DNA of 64,000 nt from Ascidia mentula. Its lineage: Eukaryota > Chordata > Ascidiacea > Phlebobranchia > Ascidiidae. Within the stretch, counting starts at the first letter, position 1. The number at the start of each line of letters is the position of its first letter. The notes under the pieces were generated by a model. The model worked only from the letters and a program-made list of their open reading frames with translations. It made no database searches and was not told the origin of the DNA. The DNA lies in the NCBI GenBank assembly GCA_947561715.1, contig OX387198.1:15314001-15378000 (forward strand). Reading direction: 5' to 3'. The position numbers and the translations under genes are program-made. Positions 48,106 to 57,639 of the stretch are shown here, one piece after another.

Positions 48106-48591
48106 AACGCCACCAACCATTTCCGTTTAGTTGTGTTAGTTGCTATAACGCTGTAGCGACATGACTGTCAAATCTGTGTTGAAACTGCTTTACCAAGTAA
48201 TTTAAGCAAGTATTTTGAAAATATGGAATTATTTATGGTGAATAATCATTGACTTCGACGGTGATGGAAAGCGTTCAGGTAATATTAATGTGTTTTATCG
48301 TTCGTAGATGTTATTCTCCGTATACCGCCTACACAGAATTAATGTACCTCAGAATTTTTTGCGTGTGTTGCACCTAACTCTCTAAATTCGTTGTCAACAC
48401 AAACCTAAAAATATTTGCGCATTCTTCAAGACTGAATATCATTCATGACAAATAAAAAAAAACTTGTTTGTGGGGTTGCATAGTACGGGAATACAAAATA
48501 TGGCAATGTGTTTACACTGGCGGACCTATCCATAATGTGCCTTTGAAGTGAAAATAATTGTGAAAAAAATAGGAGAAAACATTGAACATTT
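48106..48591. other. intergenic between duplicon and kinase-TPR gene
   Basis: No recognisable gene or repeat. It probably contains 5' regulatory or untranslated sequence of the kinase-TPR gene. Confidence 0.3.
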
Positions 48592-51500
48592 ATGAGATCA
48601 CAAAACGTTTTAAATGAAGTAAATCTACAGTCTGTCATTTATAACTGTGATTTTTTGTTGGGTTTTAAGTTAAAAGAATTTTATCCTGACGAATTCGAAT
48701 GCATTCCCGGAAAACTCGGACACCTGGGTTCCGGTGCTTTTGGAGTTGTGAGACTTGCTGTCCATGAAGTCCTCGGTCCTGTTGCAATAAAGTGCTTTTT
48801 AACAACCGGAGGACCATCTATTGAGGAAATGTAAGAGTGTGTTTTCAAGATATCAGTACTGATCAATGAATACAAACGGTTATGCGTTCCATAATTGTTA
48901 TATAGCCTTATGAACAGTTCTTTGCAACAGAAAATATCCGCATCTTTTTTGGAAAAAGTTTGTCGAAACAAGTATATCACAAAGCATGTTGACAAACAAA
49001 TATAATATTGTTTGATTTATTGGATCTGCCTTTTGTTGTGTATTCCTGTCACAAAGCAATCTCGGATCAAATCCTAATTGCATACAAAAGTTTCTGTTTT
49101 GTAAAACGCAGTTCAGATTATTACAGGCCGGAAACATTTAAGCCCAACGGCATTACTTGCAGGGTAAAGAGTGAATTGTCACATCATCAAACATCAAACA
49201 ACGAAAACGTGGTGCGACTCTATGGCTGGACAAAGTTGAAAGGGGTGATGGCGATTGTGATGGAATACTGCAATTATGGAAGTCTTGACAATATCCTGCT
49301 CAACAGTAGCGTGAGTTTGTCGGTGTCAGTTACCTTACAAATGTGCACCGAAATCGCTGGTGGCATTGCCAGTGTTCACAATGTGTCAAAGCTTAAACGC
49401 ATGGTGCATTGTGACATCAAGCCTGGAAATATTTTGGTTTCCAAATATTTTCACTGCAAGTTATCCGACTTCGGTGGGGCAAAGTTGTGCAACTACACGA
49501 ATTGTGTGACGGCGTCACTTAATCCGACACGTGATCAACTCACGTTGGTATATACGGCACCTGAAGTCTTGAATGATCCAAGTTTGCCCTTGAGTAAAGA
49601 GCAAGACACCTACTCTTTTGCCATGGTGGTCCTCATGCTTCTGACCAGGTGCTACTCGTTCAATCATCCAAAGTTGTTTGTTATATTGGTCAAAGCAGGG
49701 GGCCGCCCAAATACCAGAAAAATAGATGCAATGAAGAAAAATCTAAATGGCCTGGATCTGGAGAGCGTTCAACTCATGCAGGAGATAATGGAAAGCTGTT
49801 GGAAGCAAAAACCCGAAGAAAGGCCTAACATGCTGGATGTGAAGAAACGTTTAGAGAAACAACTTGCGAAGTATAAGCCTTCCGATATTATCAGCAGCAT
49901 CTCGGAAGCAATAAAGAATCTCACTTTTGTCGACCCGGACGATTGCCAGGATGAAAAGATGCCACTCAGCAAATTTTCTCTCGAAAACAAATCCTTTGGC
50001 ACAGGACGCCCAATCAAACCACCCACTCTGCCAAAACCAAGGCGCATTGCAAAGCCTTCAAATCCGAAGGACGTCGGTAAGTAAAATACATTGTCAGTTG
50101 TAATTTAAGGTAACCAATGTTTGGTGCTTTAACCATCTGGCTTTCAATGATTGTTGGAACCGTTGCGTGCAGGTGGATCATCAAGCTTGCAATCGTCTCC
50201 TGGTCTTCTATCTGCAAATCCTCCATTTTCTTCAAAGCCGGATGGTCCTCAATTGGACAAACCTTCACATAAACGTGGTGTGTAAATTTTATAAAAAGGA
50301 TTTGGCACGTAAAAGGCAAAACAAATTGTAGTTTAAAAGAAGTTTTGTTCTGCCTCGAAAATGTCAATAGCGTTTGTTTGCTTTTCAATTTTGACCCTTT
50401 GTACTCAGGTGGTCCGTCAAGCTCTGCGCCTGCTACAAAGCCCCCACCTGCTTCAACGCCTTTAAACGAAAATTCGAATCAACGAGGTTTGTAAATTATT
50501 TGGTCACAGAACGGTTGAACACAGCTTTAAAACAACAACAACAACGTTTCATATAATAAGACAATAACCTTGAACATGTGGAACATTTTCTTTTGTTAGG
50601 CAACACTGAAGACTTTTTGGTATATAAGTTCTGTGTCTAGCTGTATACACACTTTAGCATGGTTTGGCTAAACAACTTCTCAAAACTTTTGTACGTAGGT
50701 GAAGCGTCAAACCCCCGGCCTGGCTCAAATCCAGATTTAAACGAAATTTTTCATCATCACGGTATGTGTTCGAACATATCTTTTGGTCAGCATACAATTG
50801 GACTATTACGCATAAAGTTTATTAAAGGCTTTTGCATTCTTTGACAAAAGATTTTTACAGAGCGTGAAGCCAATTCAAAAATCAAGGAGTATGAAGTTAT
50901 GGCCACCACAAAGCAATATGACAAAGGATCCGATATCGCCAAACTCCTTCTATCTCTAATTTTGGAAGACAAATATGCTTCCGGGGACAGGTTTGAGACT
51001 TATGCTATGAAGTTGCTGAAGCAGCAGAAATACACTTTGTCGACTCTATTCTTTTACCTTGCTGGTTTGTTGTACAAGAACAAACGCGACAAAAAGGAGG
51101 CACTGAGCGACATCAGCCGTGTCTGTAGTGGAATCAAAGCAACGAGCGAAAAAATAGCCAAACAACAAGACAAATACCCCAATGGAAAAGATTTATTGCT
51201 ACACCTTCACATTCCCTACATGGAAGAGCTCACCATGACGCTTCACGAAATTCCAAACGTGGATTCCAAACTCCGAAGTAGAAAAGAAGCATCTTGTAAC
51301 AAACATACTGCGGAGATTTATTACCTCGCGGATGACCTAAAGTCCTGGGAAGCATCGCTAATGAAGTTAACTGAGATAATGGATCAATCTTTTGGTGCAG
51401 AAGCAGACAAGTATTCCCTATACGCAAATGGCTTAACCTATCTTGGCGTCGCTAAATTAAAGGAAGAAAAGTTCAAGGAGGCACGCGATTTTTTGAAACA

Positions 51501-51615
51501 AGCCATAGATAGTTTCAAAAAGGCAGTGGATGAAAGCGACGAAGAAAAACAAAAGCGTGTCGAGGAAGTGGAATCATATTTACGCATTGCTCGCACAAAA
51601 TTGCTTGCAAACTGA
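48592..51615 (+). CDS. kinase-TPR fusion protein, intact copy
   Basis: Six exons give exactly 717 codons plus stop: 48592-48830, 49163-50076, 50173-50277, 50409-50486, 50699-50761, 50861-51615. The first ATG of the open frame is used; homology to the broken copy begins only at about 48665, so the true start may differ. The kinase domain lies at about residues 35-325 with glycine loop LGSGAFGVV, VAIK (Lys67), HCDIKPGNIL (162-171), SDFGGAK and TAPEVL, so catalytic Lys, Asp, Asn and DFG are present. Cys replaces the Arg of HRD, making it a non-RD kinase of the tyrosine-kinase-like type. A Pro/Ser-rich linker (about 335-466) comes from three small phase-1 exons. Residues 467-717 are helical with TPR-like repeats (KEEKFKEARDFLKQAIDSF). 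It is probably a scaffolded signalling kinase; substrate unknown. Confidence 0.8.
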
Positions 51616-52785
51616 ACGTTTCGATGCAGTGACGAATTGTTGCTTTTAGATTGGCAATTCCGAGTTTGCAAATGGCCTGTGTCAAAATCACACTCTGTCA
51701 TACTTGTAACTATATTTTGTTTTCATTGCACTGCTATGCATGCGCAAAAGTGTTAAACAGAGCAAACCACCACTTAAAATAGAATATGGCAATGTTCGTT
51801 GCATCACTTCTGTTATAGAGATATATCGAACCACAAATCAAAGTCTTTTCTAATCTTGCACAAATTCTAATCGCGCTTGTATTAGTTGCTGACTGGCTGT
51901 GTAGTGTTTTTGTCGCCACTGTAAATATGTTTTTACACAGTAATTTGTGGCCTGTTACAAATTACAACGTTTCGCAGAAATTTATTGATGTTGTTTGATG
52001 ACGTCATATAACCTCGTGATATTGTCATCGGATCATTCCACTGGCGCGTGATCACCTCCTGCCTTAACCTTGGTTGTAATAGAGTCGCATGACATAACTG
52101 CATGTGTTACATCCTTTTCAGAGAAATGTAGTACATTCATACTTCAAATTGGCTCGATTATTGCTGCGCGCTCTTTTACAGTAGGTTTGTTGCTCAGTGC
52201 AAATTGACAGCACCGAGTGTTGGTTGATGTTGGTTACGATACGCTTCGACAGTTAAAAACACTTTACTGCAACATGATCGTCACCCGATGCCAAACATTT
52301 TTTCCAGCGTTTCATGAAATATTGCAGAATCACTTGATTTTGTTGGATATGAGATGTAAATTGATCATAACAAGTTTCTGTCATTTTATAACGTATAGTC
52401 TATATGGCACTTCCTGATTTAAAGCGTGAAAAAACTGTAATCATGTTCGCCTAGGGTGAACACATTTTTACAATCAAAGTGTTGAATATGACGGATATAA
52501 ACGTTTTAAATGAAAGGTTCATCAAGAGGTGTGTTATGTGTACCATATCTGTAGCCTAAATGTAATTCATAAATGCATTGTTGGGAGTGCAGATACCACA
52601 CAAAGACTGGTTATACCCAGATGAAACTAATCGTGATTTGGACGTCGCGCTAACCGTTTATGTCATTTGCTTAGTGTTGTAACGTTTGCATGAACTATTT
52701 GCATAAACCGGTGTCACCATATTGTAAAGTATTCCTAACTTTTGTTGCTAACTACGGTAACCACTCCAATAGATGTACATAGTTC
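51616..52785. other. 3' region of the kinase-TPR gene, no gene seen
   Basis: AT-rich intergenic sequence. No AATAAA close to the stop codon was found, so the polyadenylation site is not assigned. Open frames here lack support. Confidence 0.35.
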
Positions 52786-52789
52786 GATA

Positions 52790-53194
52790 TATGGGTTGTG
52801 CAACACAAACCTTTTCGTGCGATTGTCACGTGAATGCAAATCAGTTTAATGTAAGTAACAAATATTTGTTTACCGAAAAGAAAATACCCCAGTTATTTTT
52901 TTAACGCTAAACATGAAACACATGTATTCATCAGAAATGTATGGTAACATTTAAAAAAAATGCATGTCAGGAATAAAATAACAACAATTGTAAAATCTGC
53001 TATTTTGCAACATTGTACCATGAAATGGTGCCAATATTTTGTGGTAGTGTTTATAAATTATTGCAATCCGCATATTATGCTACACGTAAAATCAAATCAA
53101 ATAAGTTACTGAATAACTTGTTCGAGCATTCTGCAGCTTTTGCTGCAAAACTAGAGATAACGGAGCAAACACCTTACGGTGGCAGAGTCAGTGG
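52790..53194. repeat. dispersed repeat copy
   Basis: Matches the left part of the duplicon (5488-5900, 41256-41680) with divergence: TTGTGCAACACAAACCTTTT, CACGTGAATGCAAATCAG and the later AGAGATAACGGAGCAAACA block. Confidence 0.5.
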
Positions 53195-54240
53195 GTCATC
53201 CAACAATATTCAGGCCAGGAATCCCAATCACGTTTTTTTCTTGGTCGGGCGCTTGGCCATTGTTGCCAATCACCCGTCCGATTCTGTATTACAAACAATC
53301 ACTATGTTACAGTTTTACGACACTGGGGCGACGTCTAACGACGATAATTACATATCGACTAGGCAAGACTACGACCCGAGCATTCAGACAATCCGCCTTG
53401 GAGAGGAATATCGAATGCAAGACATAGGTGTCGACTCCTGGAAGAAAGGTCAGATAGAAAAACATCAACGCCGGGACTATAGAGAGCCTGCACGGACAGT
53501 TCCACCGCCAGATAACAGAACATATATCGACGGAGGAAAGCTACACATGGATGAAGGATGCAGGTCTTAAGGCGTCGTCGCAACGTCGACACCGCAACAC
53601 AGGACCAAGCACTTAGCACCAAAGGTCACAAGACAAGGACCGTTAAAATCAGCAATGATCTAAAGTGCAATCTGTGAAAGGAGCATGATGAAACGGTCAG
53701 TCATATCCTGATCGGATGCAGCAAGATCGCCAATACCGAATACCTGGAAAAGCATAATACCGTGGCTACATATGTTCACAGGAGTGAATTCGCACATTAC
53801 AAGCTTCCAGTGGCAAAAAGGCCGTGGATGCATAAACCAGAGACCGTGATCGAGAACGAGATGGTTAAGATCCTGTAGGACATGGAAATACGAATCGATT
53901 GAAAAATTCCAGCAAGGGGCCCAGACATCACAATGATCGACAAGCTGTCTAGAGCCGCGACAATAATAGACATCGCGGTCTATGACGACAGATACATCGA
54001 TTTTAAAGGTCAGGTAAAAATCACCAAATACCAGGATTTGCGACTTGAAAGACAGAGACTGTGAAATGTCAAGGCCCACGTTGTCCAAATAGATGCGCTT
54101 GGGAGCCGACCACAACATCTAAGCGAGTACCTAGAGAGCCTTCTCGGAACGCACAATGCATCATCCCTTGTGAAAGAAGCGTTGCTAGGTAGTGGCCAAC
54201 TTGCCACATCCTAAGAAAAATCCTACTCAAACAGGAAAAG
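53195..54240 (+). mobile_element. degraded non-LTR retrotransposon 3' part, third copy
   Basis: Same R2-like C-terminal region as at 6840-7757 and 42600-43540. Recognisable order: NDDNYISTRQDYDPS, then the Cys/His block near 53660-53720, YVHRSEFAHYKLPVAKRPW or close equivalent, KPETVIENE, ARGPDITMIDK, ATIIDIAV and ASLVKEALLGSG. Stops and frame shifts remain. The copy ends at about 54240 and continues into the block shared with 43541. Confidence 0.6.
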
Positions 54241-55015
54241 AGAAATTGTTTTATTTTTTTGGTCACACTAAGATGTAAAAAGTTCCGATAAAACTTTACT
54301 GTCCACTCGGTGGCGCCAACGACTCGTCTATAGATCAGTCAATGTTGGCAATTACGTGGGAACGTAGGTTTAAAACATATAGGAATGTATTTAAAATTTA
54401 TGTTGCTGACTGCTCAAATCACTCAATCAATATATATCACTTGTCACATATGAACTATAAACCACGCGGACAAGGAACCCCCTATACCCCATCCCGATAA
54501 GTTAAATAACGGTATATCTGTGAAAAGGCAGCGTTATAAAATTTAAAACAAAAATATGTATGCTGGGAAAAAACTAACATCAACTGTAAAACCTGTTGTT
54601 TTCAACTTTGGAATATATGAAGTAATGGTGACCGAATTCATATGGTAGTATTCAGAAATGTGATTGCAATCCGCAAATTAAGCTGCACACAAACTTATAT
54701 CAAAAGCGTGGGAGTGAAAATTGTTTAAATATTCTATAGCATTCGTTGCAGATAATGGAACAAACATGGAAGAGGTGAAATCACTGCGTCAACATCTCGT
54801 TTTAAAATTGTGCAAGGGATAGAAACTCATAAGAATTGAGCAAGGTCAAAGTTAGGGGACAAGTTTGGCGACCAACTAGTTTTGTTACATACAAGATGTT
54901 TTATCGGAATATATGTTTTCAAATATAAGCAACATTTAATCCTGTATGGCAAATAAACTACATTGTTTCGAATTGGCAACATCCCTGCAGCATTTTTAAG
55001 TGCTAGGAAAAACGA
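54241..55015. repeat. repeat block shared with 43541-44420
   Basis: Collinear with the block in duplicon copy 2, so the third retroelement copy and this block were duplicated together. It has its own short insertion near 54460-54490. No coding sequence. Confidence 0.55.
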
Positions 55016-55029
55016 CCTTCCTCGCCGCA

Positions 55030-56835
55030 GCCTATTTTTTCTAATGGACCGCATGTCTGGGCGCAATTTCTTGTCGACATGGGGTCAGAAATCGGCGTTT
55101 CTCGCTTTGAGCGCCACACAAACAGGTCCGGTCAAACCTTTGTGGCTGCGAACGGCTACAGTATTCGGACGTACGGCTCAAGTCTGATCTCACTAAATTT
55201 GCCCCCTGTAAAGTTTAAATGTCTCCAGGCCTCTGCTCGGCGCCGATTTTTAAGAGCACATTCTTTGTTAGTTGATCTTTAACGACAGCGTTTGGTCAGC
55301 GCACAAACGTTTGCTAGTGTTCCCATTCGAAAAGACGGGACCTCAGTTCAACGCATAAATGCTCTTACCTCAGACAAGAGTGATTACGCGCGTTTGCTGC
55401 CCGCATTTCCCGCAGTTACATGGCCTCACTTTTCTGAATTGCTTCCCAGGCACGGAGTGCAGCATTTCATAACAACCACAGTGGACCTCCAGTGCACGCG
55501 CGTGCTCGGCGCGTTCTTCCTGAGAATCTCACTTTGTCAAGAAATGAGTTCGCCAATATGTTAAAAATGGTTCCAAAGTCTACAGGTGGTTGGAGGCTGT
55601 GTGGACATTACAGACGATTAAATGCTGCTATTTAACCTGATCATTATTCAATTCTTCACATTCAGGACTTTTCAGCAAGTTTGGCAGGATCTACCATTTT
55701 TTCCAAAATCGACCTTGTACGTGGCTACCACCAAGTTTTAGTTGCGCTCGCGGATGTTGCCAAAACGGCGGTAATAACACCTTTCGGTCTTTTTTAATTT
55801 CTGTGCATGCCATTTGGGTTAAGAAATGTCGCCCAAACATTTCAACGTTTGATGGACACAGCTTGCCAGTCTCTCGATTTTGTATTTGTGCACTTAAATG
55901 ACATCTTAGTAGCAAGCAAGACATCTGCTGATCACCACAACCATTTAAAACGACCTTTTACACGGTTGGCAGATCATGGTCTGGTCATCAACGTAGCCAA
56001 ATGTCAGTTTGGCGTCGACCAAATTGATTTTCTCGGTCACAAAGTCAATATGCATGGTGCGTGTCCACTGCCTCACAAAGTAAAAGCAATCCAGCAGTTT
56101 CCTCGTCCCACAATCATCAAGGGGCTTCAGGAATTCGCGGGTATGATAAATTTCTACCACAGGTTCATACCAAACGCAGCACGCATCATGTCCCCAATCT
56201 ATGAAGCGTTTTCAGGCAAAGCAACACAGCTCGTCTGGAACAATCGCCTGACTTCAGCATTTGAAACAGCGAAGGCAGCACTTGTGCGCGCGACGCTTTT
56301 ACACCACCCTCTGCCTCAAGCGCCTACAGCTCTAACTACTGACGCGTCACAAACATCGGTTGGAGCAGTGCTGCAGCAATTCCTTGACGGTGTCTGGCGC
56401 CCGTTAGCTTATTTTAGTAAACGTCTTCGACCACCTGAAGTGAAGTATAGTGCATTTGACAGAGAACTTCTCGCTTTGCATTTGTCCCTCAGACATTTTC
56501 GCTAGTTTTTGGAAGGTCGCAGTTTTGCCGCTTACTCTGACCACAAACCGTTGATTTTTGCCTTCACAAAAGTTTCCCAACCTTGGTCTGCGCGACAACA
56601 ACGTCACTTGACCGCCATTTCCGAGTTCACTACCGATGTGCGATACACCAAAGGAAAGCAAAATCAGGTCGCAGATGCTCTATCCAGAGCCTCCATTGAA
56701 TTTCCTTTGGACTTGGATTACTCCGCCCTTGCAACCGCGCAGCTTGATTCGGAAGTTCAAGCATACCGCACGGCTGTGACCAATCTCAAGTCTCAAAAAC
56801 TTACAGTATGGTATTTCCGACACCATATTCTGTGA
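55030..56835 (+). mobile_element. Ty3/Gypsy-type pol remnant
   Basis: A degraded pol region in the usual order. The protease motif region (MGSEIGVS, with Met where the second residue of DTGSE is normally Thr) is near 55070-55100. Reverse transcriptase starts near 55560 with a GGWRLCGHYRRLNA-type block, then FSKIDLVRGYHQV, MPFGLRNVAQTFQRLMD, and an active-site box reading HLNDIL in place of the standard Y-x-D-D. RNase H follows with TTDASQTSVGAVL and YSAFDRELLALH. Stops occur near 55630, 55795 and 56505. No integrase core or long terminal repeats were seen. It is an inactive copy. Confidence 0.85.
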
Positions 56836-56859
56836 TGTCTCTTAAAACGTCCCACGCCC

Positions 56860-57151
56860 CATTGTTTTTGACCGTTAACATCTCGCACCTTGAACTAATT
56901 TCGGTTACACTATAGTAGTTAGATTACGTGTGCACACATAATTTGGGCACTTGACTGGTTTAGCGGTGTAATTCAACCTTTGTTGGAATCTTTGTATTGA
57001 GGTGAGCCATAAAACTCGGCGTACACCTCAAAGCCCATGCCTGCTTCAATGATTTGTTTGTTTAAAATTTAGTTTGTCACAGTGAGTTTTAACATAACTT
57101 GAAATTAGCAAAAATATATGACATATAGTATAGCAATATATGTGCAAAAAA
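56860..57151. repeat. compressed duplicon fragment
   Basis: About 56865-56950 matches 8590-8670. The sequence then jumps to material matching 9975-10140, as at 26250-26400. It leads into the inverted hammerhead pair. Confidence 0.5.
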
Positions 57152-57166
57152 GCCATATTATTGCAA

Positions 57167-57226
57167 AGCTGCAGACAGGGTGTGTGCACGCACTGTTTCG
57201 ACCTGTAAGGTCTCATCAGTGCAGCT
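57167..57226 (-). ncRNA. hammerhead ribozyme, type I, complete
   Basis: Read on the minus strand from 57226 to 57167. Helix I is AGCUGCA (57226-57220) with UGCAGCU (57173-57167), seven pairs. Core CUGAUGA lies at 57219-57213. Helix II is GACCU-UAC-AGGUC (57212-57200), five pairs. G12-A13-A14 are at 57199-57197. Helix III is ACAG (57196-57193) with CUGU (57178-57175), closed by a 14-nt loop containing GUGCGUGCAC. C17 is at 57174, so cleavage is expected between 57174 and 57173. Every universally conserved core base is present. In vivo transcription and activity are not shown. Confidence 0.85.
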
Positions 57227-57565
57227 GTTGAGTTGCACTGTGCTAGCTTTTGCACTAGCAGGCACACTAGTCTCCACTTTGTGGTACCTTTCGGTCAACG
57301 TCGATCTGCAGGGTACCCTATACTGAGTACCAAACAACAGAGACGAACCATTGTGGAGTGCACTATGGCCAAACGGATCTGCTTGGTAACCGATAGTGCA
57401 AAAGGCAAAAGACACCAATGTAATATATGTGCAAAAAAATTGTTTCGTCGTCTCGGTTGTTCGGTACTCAGTATAGGGTACCCTGCAGATCGACGTTGAC
57501 CGAAAGGTACACAAAGTGGAGACTAGTGTGCCTGCTATTGTAAAAGCTAGCACAGTGTCACTCAA

Positions 57566-57628
57566 CAGCTCCGCTGATGAGACCTTACAGGTCAAAACAG
57601 TGCGTGTATACACCCTGTCTGCAGCTTT
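57566..57628 (+). ncRNA. hammerhead ribozyme, mutated partner copy
   Basis: Plus-strand counterpart in the right arm. CUGAUGA and the GACCU-UAC-AGGUC hairpin are kept, but G12 is A (AAAAC in place of GAAAC) and the 5' strand of helix I has two changes (AGCUCCG). G12 is required for catalysis, so this copy should be inactive. Confidence 0.7.
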
Positions 57629-57639
57629 GCACTATAGCA

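Larger units (their letters stand above)
57152..57631. mobile_element. inverted pair of hammerhead-bearing elements
   Basis: Arms at about 57162-57352 and 57440-57631 are inverted copies of each other, separated by about 90 bp. The left copy (57152-57421) is flanked by a 17-bp direct repeat AATATATGTGCAAAAAA at 57135-57151 and 57422-57438, which looks like a target-site duplication. The right arm therefore seems to be a second, oppositely oriented copy. Each arm carries a hammerhead motif; only the left one is intact. No open frame is conserved, so the element is non-autonomous. Confidence 0.75.

Noticed and set aside
49008..49162. An upstream coding extension of the second kinase exon
   Set aside because: It is intron read-through; the acceptor at 49161-49162 joins in phase with the exon carrying the glycine loop, as in the broken copy.
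50600..50620. Possible extra linker exon of the kinase-TPR gene after the acceptor at 50599
   Set aside because: No donor keeps the phase required by its neighbours, and skipping it gives an uninterrupted 717-codon frame.
50684..50730. YVGEASNPRPG in a short frame, reminiscent of a phrase found in some transposon proteins
   Set aside because: The part after the AG acceptor at 50697-50698 is a phase-1 exon that fits the kinase-TPR linker exactly; the upstream YV residues are intron.
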